A stretch of 64,000 bases of DNA, taken from Corynebacterium sp. P4-C1. GTDB taxonomy: Bacteria; Actinomycetota; Actinomycetes; Mycobacteriales; Mycobacteriaceae. The DNA lies in NCBI RefSeq assembly GCF_030503595.1, contig NZ_CP129966.1:2046001-2110000 (forward strand). Direction: 5' to 3'. The notes under the pieces were generated by a model. It worked only from the letters and a program-made list of their open reading frames with translations. It had not been told where the DNA came from and made no database searches. Below, piece by piece: positions 18,044 to 27,065 of the stretch. Each line of letters begins with the position of its first letter. Position 1 is the stretch's first letter. A program made the position numbers and the translations under genes.

Positions 18044-18286
18044 ATGGCACGAGTCGTTGTCAATGTCATGCCCAAGGCCGAAATTCTGGATCCGCAAGGA
18101 CAGGCCGTGCACCGTGCGCTGGGGCGCATCGGGGTGAACGGGGTGACGGATGTTCGCCAAGGTAAGCGCTTCGAGCTCGAGGTGGCTGACTCTGTCACGG
18201 ACGAGGAGCTGCAGCGCGTCGCTGAGACGCTGCTCGCCAACACCGTGATCGAGGACTTCTCCATCGTGCGGGAGGACGCCCAGTGA
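18044..18286 (+). CDS. purS: PurS, FGAM synthase small subunit
   Basis: An 80-residue subunit ([22 protein letters not shown]) of the three-part formylglycinamidine ribonucleotide synthase found in Gram-positives. PurS dimers bridge PurQ and PurL and help ammonia transfer. The stop overlaps the purQ GTG (GTGA at 18283-18286), a coupled arrangement. It has a normal ribosome-binding site rather than a leaderless start. Confidence 0.96.
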   Translation: MARVVVNVMPKAEILDPQGQAVHRALGRIGVNGVTDVRQGKRFELEVADSVTDEELQRVAETLLANTVIEDFSIVREDAQ

Positions 18287-18963
18287 GCGCGACCATCGGC
18301 GTAATCACCTTCCCAGGCACGCTTGACGATGTTGATGCGTTGCGCGCCGTCCGCCTCGCCGGGGCGGAGCCGAAGGCGCTCTGGCATGCCGACGAAGATT
18401 TGACCGGCGTCGACGCCGTCATCGTCCCCGGTGGCTTCTCCTACGGTGACTACCTGCGCTCCGGCGCGATCGCCGCGATGGCCCCGATGATGAAGGCTGT
18501 CGTCGAGGCCGCAGGAAAAGGCATGCCGGTACTGGGCATCTGCAACGGGTTCCAGATCCTCACCGAGTCCGGCTTGCTGCCGGGAGCCCTGACCCGCAAC
18601 AAGGGCCTGCACTTCCACTGCACCGACACCTACCTCGAGGTGGCCAACGCCGAGACAGCGTGGACCAGCGAGTTCGAGGCGGGCCAGAAGATTCTCATCC
18701 CGGCGAAGCACGGCGAGGGGCGCTTTCAGGCGGCCCCGGAGACTATCGAGGCGCTGGAGGCGGAGGGCCGGGTGGTCTTCCGCTACACCGACAACTTCAA
18801 CGGCTCGATTAACGGAATCGCTGGTGTGACCAGTGAGAACCGCCGTGTTGTCGGGCTCATGCCGCACCCGGAGCATGCCATCGACCTGCTGACCGGGCCG
18901 TCCACCGACGGGCTGGGTCTGATCCAGTCCGCCATCGCCGAAATCTCGAAGATCGGAGCCTGA
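18283..18963 (+). CDS. purQ: PurQ, FGAM synthase glutaminase subunit
   Basis: A 226-residue class I glutamine amidotransferase that releases ammonia for Pur[12 protein letters not shown] holds the nucleophilic cysteine and [10 protein letters not shown] the histidine and glutamate of the triad; [16 protein letters not shown] is the PurQ oxyanion-side signature. It starts with GTG overlapping the purS stop and ends 5 nt before purL. Confidence 0.97.
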   Translation: MSATIGVITFPGTLDDVDALRAVRLAGAEPKALWHADEDLTGVDAVIVPGGFSYGDYLRSGAIAAMAPMMKAVVEAAGKGMPVLGICNGFQILTESGLLPGALTRNKGLHFHCTDTYLEVANAETAWTSEFEAGQKILIPAKHGEGRFQAAPETIEALEAEGRVVFRYTDNFNGSINGIAGVTSENRRVVGLMPHPEHAIDLLTGPSTDGLGLIQSAIAEISKIGA

Positions 18964-18968
18964 TCCGC

Positions 18969-21308
18969 GTGAACGCTCAAGAAGGAAAGAACCCGCTCGT
19001 GCGCAACGACACTGTTGAGGCCGCGAAGGCGACGCCGGAGCAGGAGCAGCCGTACGCCGCGCTCGGCCTGAAGGACGACGAGTACGCCCGCATCCGGGAG
19101 ATCCTCGGCCGCCGCCCCACGGACGCCGAGCTGACCGTCTACTCGGTCATGTGGTCCGAGCACTGCTCCTACAAGTCGTCGAAGGTTCACCTGCGCTACT
19201 TCGGCGAGACCATGACTGAGGAGATGGGCGCGAAGCTGCTCGCCGGTATCGGCGAGAACGCCGGCGTGGTGGATATCGGGGACGGCAACGCAGTGACCTT
19301 CCGCGTCGAGTCCCACAACCACCCGTCCTATGTCGAGCCCTACCAGGGCGCGGCCACGGGTGTCGGCGGCATCGTCCGCGACATCATGGCCATGGGCGCG
19401 CGCCCGATCGCCGTGATGGATCAGCTGCGTTTCGGCCCGGCAGACGCGGACGACACCAAGCGTGTCCTGCCCGGTGTCGTCGCCGGCATCGGCGGCTACG
19501 GCAATTCCCTTGGTCTGCCGACTATCGGCGGCGAGACCTCCTTCGACGCTACCTATGCCGGCAACCCGCTGGTCAACGCGCTGTGTGTGGGCACCCTGAA
19601 GGTCGAAGACCTGAAGCTGGCCTTCGCGTCCGGTCAGGGCAACAAGGTGATGCTCTTCGGCTCCCGCACGGGCCTCGACGGCATCGGCGGTGTGTCGGTG
19701 CTGGCCTCCGAGAGCTTCGAGGAAGGCGCGGAGCGCAAGCTGCCAGCTGTGCAGGTCGGCGACCCGTTCGCGGAGAAGGTCCTCATCGAGTGCTGCCTGG
19801 AGCTCTACGGCGCGAACGTCGTCGTCGGCATCCAGGACCTCGGCGGCGCGGGTCTCGCCTGCGCGACTTCCGAGCTCGCCGCGGCCGGTGACGGCGGCAT
19901 GCGCGTCAACCTCGACGCAGTCCCGCTGCGCGCGGAGAATATGTCCGCCGCGGAGATCCTCGCCTCCGAGTCCCAGGAGCGCATGTGCGCCGTCGTGGCG
20001 CCGGAAAATGTGGAGAAATTCAAAGCCATCTGCGCCAAGTGGGACGTCAACTGCGCGGAGATCGGCGAAGTCACCGGCGAAGCCGACCGCCTGGTCATCG
20101 AGCACAACGGCGAGATCGTCCTCGACGCACCGCCGTCGACGATTGCGGACGAAGCACCGGTCGACCAGCGCCCCTGGGCCCGCCCGGAGTGGCAGGACGG
20201 GGTACAGGAGCAGGTGGACGTCGATAAGCCCGCAGATGTCGCTGATGCGTGGTTGAAGCTCGTCGCGGCCCCTGCGCTGTGTTCGCGCGACTGGATCACC
20301 GAGCAGTACGACCGCTACGTGCGCGGCAACACCGTCCAGGCGCGCCACGCGGATTCGGGCGTGCTGCGTATCGACGAAACCTCCGGCCGCGGCGTCGCCG
20401 TCTCCGCTGACGCGTCCGGCCGTTACGCCTACCTGGACCCGAACATGGGTGCCCGGCTCGCCTTGGCGGAGTCCTACCGCAACGTTGCAGTCACCGGGGC
20501 CCGCCCCGTCGCAGTGACCAACTGCCTCAACTTCGGTTCCCCGGAGAACCCCGACGTGATGTGGCAGTTCCGCGAAGCCGTGCACGGCCTGGCTGACGGT
20601 GCTGTCGAGCTGGGAATCCCGGTTTCCGGCGGCAACGTGTCCTTCTACAACCAGACGGGCGAGACCCCGATCCTGCCGACCCCGGTGGTGGGCGTGCTCG
20701 GCGTCATCGGCGATGTCGCGGACTCAGTCAGCCACCGCGTGGTGAACAACCAGGACTCCGACATTCTCGTCCTGCTCGGCGAAACCAAGGACGAATTCGG
20801 CGGCTCCGTGTGGCAGGAAGTCTCCGGCGCCGGCCTGGCTGGCCTGCCGCCGCAGGTCGACCTAGCGAACGAGGCGAAGCTGGCCGACTACTTCTGCGGC
20901 CCGGCGGACTCCTCCGGTGCCTCGGCCGGCCTCACCGCAGCCCACGACCTGTCCGAGGGCGGTCTGGGCCAGGCAGTGTTCGAGATGCTCAAGGACACCG
21001 ACAAGGGTGCGGAACTCGACCTGTCCGCAGTGCACGAGGACGCGTTCACGGCGCTGTTCTCCGAGTCGGCTTCCCGAGTGCTCGTGGCGTGCAGCCCGGA
21101 CCGCGTCGACCGCGCCGTCGCCGAAGCGGTGGAGCTGGGCATCCCGGCCGCCGTCATCGGGTCGACGAACCTGAGCGGCGAGGTCACCTTCGCTGAGGGC
21201 ACGCCCGCCGCCGGCCATTCTGTCGGCATGGAGGCTCTGCGCACCGCGTGGGCCGGCACCCTGCCGGGTCTGTTCGCCCACGCTGACGCGCCGAACGCCG
21301 CAGTCTAA
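18969..21308 (+). CDS. purL: PurL, FGAM synthase large subunit
   Basis: The 779-residue small-type PurL that converts FGAR to FGAM with ATP and ammonia from PurQ. Visible landmarks are [14 protein letters not shown] (family start, catalytic His), [21 protein letters not shown] (ATP/metal site), [29 protein letters not shown] and, in the second half, [13 protein letters not shown] and [11 protein letters not shown]. The start is GTG 18969, 5 nt after purQ. The gene ends before a strong bidirectional terminator. Confidence 0.97.
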   Translation: MNAQEGKNPLVRNDTVEAAKATPEQEQPYAALGLKDDEYARIREILGRRPTDAELTVYSVMWSEHCSYKSSKVHLRYFGETMTEEMGAKLLAGIGENAGVVDIGDGNAVTFRVESHNHPSYVEPYQGAATGVGGIVRDIMAMGARPIAVMDQLRFGPADADDTKRVLPGVVAGIGGYGNSLGLPTIGGETSFDATYAGNPLVNALCVGTLKVEDLKLAFASGQGNKVMLFGSRTGLDGIGGVSVLASESFEEGAERKLPAVQVGDPFAEKVLIECCLELYGANVVVGIQDLGGAGLACATSELAAAGDGGMRVNLDAVPLRAENMSAAEILASESQERMCAVVAPENVEKFKAICAKWDVNCAEIGEVTGEADRLVIEHNGEIVLDAPPSTIADEAPVDQRPWARPEWQDGVQEQVDVDKPADVADAWLKLVAAPALCSRDWITEQYDRYVRGNTVQARHADSGVLRIDETSGRGVAVSADASGRYAYLDPNMGARLALAESYRNVAVTGARPVAVTNCLNFGSPENPDVMWQFREAVHGLADGAVELGIPVSGGNVSFYNQTGETPILPTPVVGVLGVIGDVADSVSHRVVNNQDSDILVLLGETKDEFGGSVWQEVSGAGLAGLPPQVDLANEAKLADYFCGPADSSGASAGLTAAHDLSEGGLGQAVFEMLKDTDKGAELDLSAVHEDAFTALFSESASRVLVACSPDRVDRAVAEAVELGIPAAVIGSTNLSGEVTFAEGTPAAGHSVGMEALRTAWAGTLPGLFAHADAPNAAV
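20219..20229 (-). repeat. 11-mer repeat copy 5
   Basis: CGTCGATAAGC on + inside purL, read gaC-GTC-GAT-AAG-C (Asp-Val-Asp-Lys), in the linker between the two PurL halves, where sequence constraint is low. Confidence 0.85.
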
Positions 21309-21339
21309 GCAGCCGCGCAGGGCAGGGGGCAGAGCGCGC

Positions 21340-21387
21340 AAAAGCCCCCGCGATCCGGAAAACAAACCAGATCCAGCGGGGGCTTTT
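21340..21387. terminator. bidirectional terminator between purL and thioesterase gene
   Basis: A 12-bp stem, AAAAGCCCCCGC (21340-21351) with GCGGGGGCTTTT (21376-21387), gives an A-run and a T-run on either side, so it can stop transcripts from both convergent genes. Confidence 0.85.
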
Positions 21388-21411
21388 CGCGCTGTGCTGT
21401 GCCTCGAGCGG

Positions 21412-22419
21412 CTAGTCGGTGCGCTGGGTCGACGGGTTCGGCGAGACCAGCGGCATCGGGCGGTACTCTTCGCGCAGCTCCTTGAGCACCTCGGCGTGCT
21501 GCCATAGTGCCTTGTCCTCGTCGGTTTTGGGGACGAACTGGCGCGCCTTCAGCGGGTCACCGTCAACGTCGGTGGCGACGTAGGTGAAGGTGGCGTGGAT
21601 CGCGGTCTGGAGGTTCTCGCGGCCGCCGCGGGGGTCACCGGATCGGACGTGGGTGTCCACGCTCATGGAGCGCTCTCCGGTGCGGGTCAGGCGTGCGTCG
21701 ACCTCGATGAGGTCGCCGATGGAGATCGGACGGTAGAAGCGGATGCCGCCGGCGTAGACAGCCACGGTCTGCTCGCCGGACCACTCCATGGTGCAGGAGG
21801 TGCCGGCAGAATCGATCCATTCCATGGCGGTGCCGCCGTGGACCTTGCCGCCCCAGTTGATGTCGGTGGGCTTGGCCATGAAGCGGTGGATGACGCGCGG
21901 GGCGTGGGATTCGCCATCGTAGGTCTGCAGGGCCATCTGCTCTTCGATGTTCTTGCGCAGGTCCAGGCGGGACTTGGCGGCTTGCTCGACGCGCTTTTCC
22001 TCGTCGGTCTGCGGCACGTATTTGGGCACTTCCATGCCCTTGCCTGTCTCGGGGTCCTTGGCCACGAAGATGACCAGGCAGTCGCATGCGCGGGTGAACA
22101 CGCCTTCGCGCGGGTCGGCGGAGAGCACTTCGTTGACGATGTGCATGGAGCTCCGCCCGGTCATGGCGAGGCGGGAACGCACCTCGACGATGTGGCCCGA
22201 GGGGATGGGGCGGGTGAAGTGGATGTGGCCCACGTAAGCGGTGACGCAGTAGGTCGAGGACCACTGGACGGCGCAGGCGTACGCGGCTTTGTCGATCCAC
22301 TCGAGTACTCGGCCGCCCGAGACGCCTTGCGCACCTGCGTGAATGACGTCGGTGGGGGCCGCCATGAAGCGGAGGGTGATGGATGAGGGCTTGTTCGCAG
22401 TTTCCACTGTCTCGGTCAT
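21412..22419 (-). CDS. acyl-CoA thioesterase, tandem hotdog domains
   Basis: 335 residues with two copies of the BFIT/BACH-type hotdog fold. The first begins with ITLRFMAAPTDVIHAGAQGVSGGRVLEWID and the second with VIHRFMAKPTDINWGGKVHGGTAMEWID; each carries the central helix, and the second has the N-W-G-G-x-V-H-G-G acyl-binding motif. It hydrolyses acyl-CoA to free acid and CoA, probably in lipid turnover. The reading frame runs further upstream, but ATG 22419 matches the family start and has TAAACT (complement of 22427-22432) 7 nt before it. Confidence 0.88.
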   Translation of the reverse strand: MTETVETANKPSSITLRFMAAPTDVIHAGAQGVSGGRVLEWIDKAAYACAVQWSSTYCVTAYVGHIHFTRPIPSGHIVEVRSRLAMTGRSSMHIVNEVLSADPREGVFTRACDCLVIFVAKDPETGKGMEVPKYVPQTDEEKRVEQAAKSRLDLRKNIEEQMALQTYDGESHAPRVIHRFMAKPTDINWGGKVHGGTAMEWIDSAGTSCTMEWSGEQTVAVYAGGIRFYRPISIGDLIEVDARLTRTGERSMSVDTHVRSGDPRGGRENLQTAIHATFTYVATDVDGDPLKARQFVPKTDEDKALWQHAEVLKELREEYRPMPLVSPNPSTQRTD

Positions 22420-22449
22420 TCCTGTGAGTTTAATACGTAGACTGCGATC
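22420..22449. promoter_or_regulatory. divergent leaderless promoters, thioesterase / SCP-like gene
   Basis: A 30-bp gap. The leftward TAAACT (complement of 22427-22432) has a 7-nt spacer; the rightward TAGACT (22438-22443) has a 6-nt spacer to ATG 22450. Confidence 0.6.
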
Positions 22450-22833
22450 ATGACTCCTAAGAACGACCCTCAGGCCACCCGCGCGGCGGTGGAGGCGATC
22501 AGGGGGTGGATCGAGGACCCGGAAGGCGCGCCTGTTCCGGCGCGCGGACTGATCGCAGACGCTTGCCGACGTACTGTGCGCGCCCTTGCCGCCGAGCTCC
22601 CCGGCCACACTGTGGAGCTGCGGGTGCCCCCATTCGTGGCTGTCCAGTGTGTGGAGGGGCCCCGCCACACGCGCGGTACCCCGCCGAACGTGGTGGAGAT
22701 GCGGCCGGAAGTGTGGCTGCAGTTGGCCACGGGCAGCCTGGATTACGGCGATGCCGTGGCCGACGGCCGGGTGGAGGCGTCGGGTTCGCGTGCGGGGGAG
22801 GTCGCGGCCGGCTTGCCTGTGATTGCCCTCTAG
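22450..22833 (+). CDS. sterol-carrier-protein-like small protein
   Basis: A 127-residue cytoplasmic protein resembling the actinobacterial SCP-fold proteins encoded beside purF. Notable segments are HTVELRVPPFVAVQCVEGPRHTRG, PNVVEMRPEVWLQLATG and the C-terminal DGRVEASGSRAGEV, a strand-helix pattern typical of SCP2-like lipid-binding folds. No enzyme motif is visible. It lies 27 nt before the chosen purF start. Confidence 0.75.
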   Translation: MTPKNDPQATRAAVEAIRGWIEDPEGAPVPARGLIADACRRTVRALAAELPGHTVELRVPPFVAVQCVEGPRHTRGTPPNVVEMRPEVWLQLATGSLDYGDAVADGRVEASGSRAGEVAAGLPVIAL

Positions 22834-22860
22834 GTGGGTGAATCCACTAGGGTTGTGCAC

Positions 22861-24384
22861 GTGCAAAGCCTAAATGTCGATGCTGTCGATGCTCACGCAC
22901 CGCGTCCCGTCCGGGACATGGAGGCCGAGGAGACCGAGCCGCGCGAGGAGTGCGGTGTCTTCGGTGTATGGGCGCCGGGTGAGGATGTCTCCAAGCTGAC
23001 GTATTTCGGCCTTTTCGCCCTGCAGCACCGCGGACAGGAGGGGGCCGGTATCGCGGTGGGGGATGACGGTCGGATCGTGGTGTTCAAGGACAGCGGGCTG
23101 GTCTCGCAGGTCTTCGACGAAGCGATCTTGGACGCCTTGCAGGGTGATGTGGCGATCGGCCACACGCGGTATTCCACGGCGGGCGCCCAGAACTGGGAGA
23201 ATGTCCAGCCGATGTTCCGCACCTCCCCGAACGGGACGGATGTGTCGTTGGCGCACAACGGCAACCTGGTGAACTACAAGACGCTGCAGGACGAGGCGAT
23301 CCGCCGCAAGCTGGTGCCGAAGGAGGGCGTTGAGGGGCAGGGCTCGTCGTCGGATACAGCGGTGGTCTCCGCCCTGCTCGCCGACGGCGTCCGCGACGAC
23401 CGTTCCCTCCTCGACTCCGCCCGCGACTTGCTGCCCACCTTGAAAGGTGCTTTCTGCCTCGTCTTCACCGACGGCGAGACGCTGTATGCGGCACGTGACC
23501 CGCACGGCGTGCGTCCGCTGTCGCTCGGCCGGCTCGAGCAGGGCTGGGTCGTGGCCAGTGAAACAGCCGCTCTTGACATCACGGGCGCTTCCTTCGTGCG
23601 CGATATCGAGCCGGGTGAGCTGGTCGCCATCGATTCTTCCGGCATTCATGCCGAGCGTTTCGCCGACGCCACCCCGAAGACGTGCGTCTTCGAGTACGTC
23701 TACATCGCGCGCCCCGATTCCGTGGTGGAGGGCACCACGGTCAACGCCGCCCGCCTGGAGATCGGCCGGAGGTTGTCGCATGTGTCGCCGGTGGACGGCG
23801 ACATCGTCATGCCCGTGCCCGAATCCGGCACCCCTGCGGCGATCGGCTACGCCGAGGAGTCCGGCATCCCGTTCGCGCAGGGGCTGATGAAGAACGCATA
23901 CGTCGGCCGCACCTTCATCCAGCCGTCCGACACCTTGCGCCAGCTGGGTCTGCGTTTGAAGCTCAACCCGGTGCGCGAGATCATCGAGGGCAAGTCGCTC
24001 GTCGTCGTCGACGACTCCATCGTGCGCGGTAACACGCAGCGCAAACTGATCCGCATGCTGCGTGAGGCGGGCGCCGCCGAGGTGCATGTGCGCATCGCCT
24101 CGCCGCCGGTGAAGTGGCCGTGCTTCTACGGCATCGACTTCGCAAGCCCGGGCGAGCTCATCGCCAACAACGCCGGTGGCGACGACGCGGCCGTGGCGGA
24201 GAATATCTGCCGTGTCATCGGCGCGGATTCACTCGCGTTCGTGAGTATCGAGGACATGATTGCATCGACAGGCAAGCCCGAAAAGAATTTGTGCGCCGCC
24301 TGCTTCGACGGTCACTACCCGCTCGGCCTGCCCGAGCACAACGCCAACGCTGACGCCGTGCGGCGCATTCAGGAAGGGATGTAA
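22861..24384 (+). CDS. purF: PurF, amidophosphoribosyltransferase
   Basis: A 507-residue enzyme of the committed purine step, making phosphoribosylamine from PRPP and glutamine. The N-terminal Ntn glutaminase has its nucleophile at Cys31 (EECGVFGVWAP), so a propeptide of about 30 residues must be removed. The phosphoribosyltransferase half has VVVDDSIVRGNTQRK, the PRPP loop. Cysteines in PPVKWPCFYG and NLCAACFDGHYP fit the Fe-S-containing B. subtilis type. GTG 22861 was preferred because TAGGGT (22848-22853) ends 7 nt earlier; GTG 22834 and ATG 22918 remain possible. Confidence 0.95.
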   Translation: MQSLNVDAVDAHAPRPVRDMEAEETEPREECGVFGVWAPGEDVSKLTYFGLFALQHRGQEGAGIAVGDDGRIVVFKDSGLVSQVFDEAILDALQGDVAIGHTRYSTAGAQNWENVQPMFRTSPNGTDVSLAHNGNLVNYKTLQDEAIRRKLVPKEGVEGQGSSSDTAVVSALLADGVRDDRSLLDSARDLLPTLKGAFCLVFTDGETLYAARDPHGVRPLSLGRLEQGWVVASETAALDITGASFVRDIEPGELVAIDSSGIHAERFADATPKTCVFEYVYIARPDSVVEGTTVNAARLEIGRRLSHVSPVDGDIVMPVPESGTPAAIGYAEESGIPFAQGLMKNAYVGRTFIQPSDTLRQLGLRLKLNPVREIIEGKSLVVVDDSIVRGNTQRKLIRMLREAGAAEVHVRIASPPVKWPCFYGIDFASPGELIANNAGGDDAAVAENICRVIGADSLAFVSIEDMIASTGKPEKNLCAACFDGHYPLGLPEHNANADAVRRIQEGM

Positions 24385-24389
24385 GCACC

Positions 24390-25496
24390 ATGACCACCCC
24401 CGAGAACCAGCAGCCGGGAAACCCGGGCACCCAGAGTGCCGACGCTTCCGTCTCCTACGCCGCGGCCGGCGTGGACATTGAGGCGGGCGACAAGGCTGTC
24501 GAGCTCTTCGCGCCCCACGCCAAGCGCGCGACCCGCCCGGAGGTGCGCGGCAGCCTCGGCGGTTTCGCGGGCCTGTTCGCCCTGGGCAAGTACAAGGAGC
24601 CGCTGCTGGCCGCCGGCTCGGACGGCGTGGGCACCAAACTCGCAGTCGCCCAGGCGATGGACAAGCACGACACCATCGGCATCGACTTGGTGGCCATGTG
24701 CGTCGACGACCTCGTGGTGTGCGGCGCGGAGCCGCTCTTCCTGCAGGACTACATCGCGATCGGGAAGGTCGTGCCGGAGAAGGTCGCGACGATCGTCTCG
24801 GGCATTGCTGAAGGATGCGTCCAGGCCGGCTGCGCCCTGCTCGGCGGCGAGACTGCGGAGCACCCGGGTGTGATGGGGGAGGACGAGTACGACGTGTCCG
24901 CCACCGCCGTCGGTGTCGTCGAGGCGGACGAGCTGCTCGGCCCGGACCGTGTGCGCGACGGCGACGTGATCATCGGCATGGCGTCGTCCGGCCTGCACTC
25001 CAACGGTTACTCCCTGGCCCGCCACGTGCTCCTGGAGAAGGCGGGCCTGCCGCTCGACGGCCACATCGAGGAACTCGGCCGCACGCTCGGCGAGGAGCTT
25101 CTCGAGCCCACCCGCATCTACTCCCTCGACTGCCTCGCCCTAGCCCACGAGTGCGAGGTGCGCACGTTCTGCCACGTCACCGGCGGAGGCTTGGCGGGCA
25201 ACATGGAGCGCGTCATTCCGGAGGGCAAGGCCGCCGAGATGCACCGTGCGTCGTGGGAGCCCCCGCAGATCTTCCGCACCATCCGCACCGTGGGCCGCGT
25301 GCCCGAGGAGGAGATGGAGAAGACCTTCAACATGGGTGTCGGCATGGTCGCGGTCGTCGCTCCCGAGGACCGGGACCGTGCGCTGGCGATGCTCACCGCG
25401 CGCCACGTGGACTGCTGGGAGCTCGGTGTAGTGCGCAACGCGACGGAGGAGGACGGCGGACGCCGTGCGGCGCTCGTCGGCACGCACGTGCACTAA
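24390..25496 (+). CDS. purM: PurM, AIR synthase
   Basis: A 368-residue phosphoribosylformylglycinamidine cyclo-ligase that closes the imidazole ring of AIR. It shows SDGVGTKLAVAQAMDKHDTIGIDLVAMCVDDLVVCGAEPLFLQDYI, the substrate/ATP site, then GCALLGGETAEHPG, ASSGLHSNGYSLAR and FNMGVGMVAVV. It lies 5 nt after purF and is surely co-transcribed. The first 30 residues (TTPENQQPGNPGTQSADASV) are a variable hydrophilic lead. Confidence 0.97.
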   Translation: MTTPENQQPGNPGTQSADASVSYAAAGVDIEAGDKAVELFAPHAKRATRPEVRGSLGGFAGLFALGKYKEPLLAAGSDGVGTKLAVAQAMDKHDTIGIDLVAMCVDDLVVCGAEPLFLQDYIAIGKVVPEKVATIVSGIAEGCVQAGCALLGGETAEHPGVMGEDEYDVSATAVGVVEADELLGPDRVRDGDVIIGMASSGLHSNGYSLARHVLLEKAGLPLDGHIEELGRTLGEELLEPTRIYSLDCLALAHECEVRTFCHVTGGGLAGNMERVIPEGKAAEMHRASWEPPQIFRTIRTVGRVPEEEMEKTFNMGVGMVAVVAPEDRDRALAMLTARHVDCWELGVVRNATEEDGGRRAALVGTHVH

Positions 25497-25554
25497 CCCA
25501 TCCCGCGCGTTCGCGCAGGTGATCGGGGTAAGCGACATAATTTGACTCGCACGC

Positions 25555-25645
25555 TATTATGGCATGCAGGACAAATTTTCAGACGTTTTCAAAAGGGCCG
25601 CCGACTTTTCGGGCCGCCCTTTAGACACCTCAAGGGGGTCACGCC
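25555..25645 (+). promoter_or_regulatory. DUF3073 gene promoter and leader hairpin
   Basis: TATTAT (25555-25560) is a plausible -10, giving a leader of about 80 nt. Within it AAAGGGC (25592-25598) pairs with GCCCTTT (25616-25622), with an inner CCGA/TCGG. This may be the terminator of purF-purM or a leader attenuator; the lack of a T-run after it leaves both open. Confidence 0.45.
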
Positions 25646-25864
25646 ATGGGTCGCGGACGCGCCAAAGCAAAGCAGACCAAGGTCGCACGCCAGTTGAAGT
25701 ACAACACGCCCGACATGGATCTTGATTCGCTCCAGCGGGAGCTCGCGGGCAAGGCCCCTTCGAACCAGTGGGACGACTCCGACGACGATGACTACGACGT
25801 CGACCCCCAGTACGCCGAGTACGCCGACTGGGACGCAGACGAAGATGAGGCCGACCAGCGCTAA
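25646..25864 (+). CDS. DUF3073 small acidic-tailed protein
   Basis: 72 residues: a basic N-terminal third (MGRGRAKAKQTKVARQLKY) followed by a very acidic tail (DDSDDDDYDVDPQYAEYADWDADEDEADQR). This bipolar layout and the opening GRGRAKAKQTK are typical of the actinobacterial DUF3073 family, which often lies beside purM. Its function is not known. The basic head could bind nucleic acid, but no evidence here shows that. Confidence 0.85.
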   Translation: MGRGRAKAKQTKVARQLKYNTPDMDLDSLQRELAGKAPSNQWDDSDDDDYDVDPQYAEYADWDADEDEADQR

Positions 25865-25892
25865 TTAGCTGCGTGTAGCGGCCTCCCCGCAG

Positions 25893-27032
25893 CTAGCGGG
25901 CGCGGCCGCGCAGCTTATCGACGGCGCGCCTGCCTGCCCTTTCCCCTTCATCCGCGGGCAAGGAATCGATGTCTACGGCCGCGGTGACGGTCATCGTGCC
26001 GTTTTCTTCGTCGCCTGCTTCGATCTCCAGTGTGATTGGCGCGGCAGTTGGCTCCGGGGCATTCAGCGCGGAGCGCTTCACCAGTGCCAGGGCGACGGGG
26101 CCGTAGTCGCAGTCGTGCGCCACGGTGCCGAGCCTGCCAACGGTGCGTCCGCCGACAGTCACGGGTGCGCCCGCTTTCGGCTCGGCAGGTGCGGAACCGT
26201 CCAGGTGCACGAGCACCAGCAGGCGCGGTGAGCGGCCGAGATTCTCCACGCGTGCGACAGTCTCCTGACCGCGGTAGCAGCCCTTGTTCAAGTGGACGGC
26301 GCCCGCGTGCCCGCCGCGCGCGATGAGCGTGGGGGCCTCGTGGGGGATGGACTTGGCGTCCAAATCTGCGCGGAGTTCAGGTTCGAGAGCTTTCACGCGC
26401 TCGGCGGAAAAGGCCATGAGACCCGCTCTCTCGAGGCCCGCGTCCGGGGCGGTGAGCGCGCGGTAGGCATCGGCGAGCCGCTCGCGGGGAACAGCGATAT
26501 CGATCCGCCGCGGACCCGCCCAATCCACTTCACGGGAGTAGGCGGCGCCGATCGACGAAGGCACAGCGAAAGACGACGGGGCGCCCAGCAGAGTGATGAT
26601 GCCCAAGTCGACCTCCTCGACGGTCACGTCGGACCAGAAGATCATCTTCGTCAGGTAGTCGAGCAGGGATTCACCGGAATAGGACGGGGTATCCAGGTAG
26701 AACGCGTCCTCTGTGCGGGTGATGTCGGCGTGGTGGAGAATGCGGCCCTGCATGTCCAGATCGCACACCGCGGCGCTGAAACCGTCGGGGGCGTCATCGA
26801 GCTTCTGCGAAAGCAGATTGTTCAGGAATTCGGGCGCGTCGGGCCCCGCCACACGGATCACCCGCCTGTGGCTGCGGTCGACGGCTACTCCACCGCGTTC
26901 GACGGAGCGCTGCTCGCGCAGGGGGTCGCCGTAGTGGGAGGGGACTCCGGCGGCGTCGATAAGCGTGCTCGTCGCGTCGGGCAGCTCGGCCGCTCCAGTG
27001 AAACTCAATAGGGGCGAACGGTAGTTATTCAC
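25893..27032 (-). CDS. ygfZ: YgfZ/GcvT-like folate-binding protein
   Basis: A 379-residue protein of the YgfZ branch of the aminomethyltransferase-like fold, which uses folate to support Fe-S cluster enzymes. The signature KGCYRGQETVAR is clear, and the N-terminal DRSHRRVIRVAGPDAPEFLNNLLSQ is the folate-barrel start. GTG 27032 gives VNNYRSPLLS and has TAGAAT (complement of 27040-27045) exactly 7 nt upstream. Two copies of the repeated 11-mer lie in the gene, one near each end. Confidence 0.88.
   Translation of the reverse strand: MNNYRSPLLSFTGAAELPDATSTLIDAAGVPSHYGDPLREQRSVERGGVAVDRSHRRVIRVAGPDAPEFLNNLLSQKLDDAPDGFSAAVCDLDMQGRILHHADITRTEDAFYLDTPSYSGESLLDYLTKMIFWSDVTVEEVDLGIITLLGAPSSFAVPSSIGAAYSREVDWAGPRRIDIAVPRERLADAYRALTAPDAGLERAGLMAFSAERVKALEPELRADLDAKSIPHEAPTLIARGGHAGAVHLNKGCYRGQETVARVENLGRSPRLLVLVHLDGSAPAEPKAGAPVTVGGRTVGRLGTVAHDCDYGPVALALVKRSALNAPEPTAAPITLEIEAGDEENGTMTVTAAVDIDSLPADEGERAGRRAVDKLRGRAR
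25913..25923 (+). repeat. 11-mer repeat copy 6
   Basis: GCTTATCGACG on +, in the last codons of ygfZ; on the coding strand it reads gcC-GTC-GAT-AAG-C (Ala-Val-Asp-Lys). Confidence 0.85.
26954..26964 (-). repeat. 11-mer repeat copy 7
   Basis: CGTCGATAAGC on +, near the ygfZ start; on the coding strand it reads acG-CTT-ATC-GAC-G (Thr-Leu-Ile-Asp). It is inverted relative to copy 6 in the same gene. Confidence 0.85.
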
Positions 27033-27065
27033 GGTCCCGATTCTACGCGGGCATAATGGGACCCT
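27033..27065. promoter_or_regulatory. divergent leaderless promoters, ygfZ / pabC
   Basis: A 33-bp gap. The leftward TAGAAT (complement of 27040-27045) has a 7-nt spacer to GTG 27032; the rightward CATAAT (27052-27057) has an 8-nt spacer to ATG 27066. Confidence 0.6.

Noticed and set aside
21412..22866. 484-residue version of the thioesterase starting upstream
   Set aside because: The extra N-terminal part is low-complexity antisense of the SCP-like gene; family similarity begins at the internal ATG 22419, which has its own -10.
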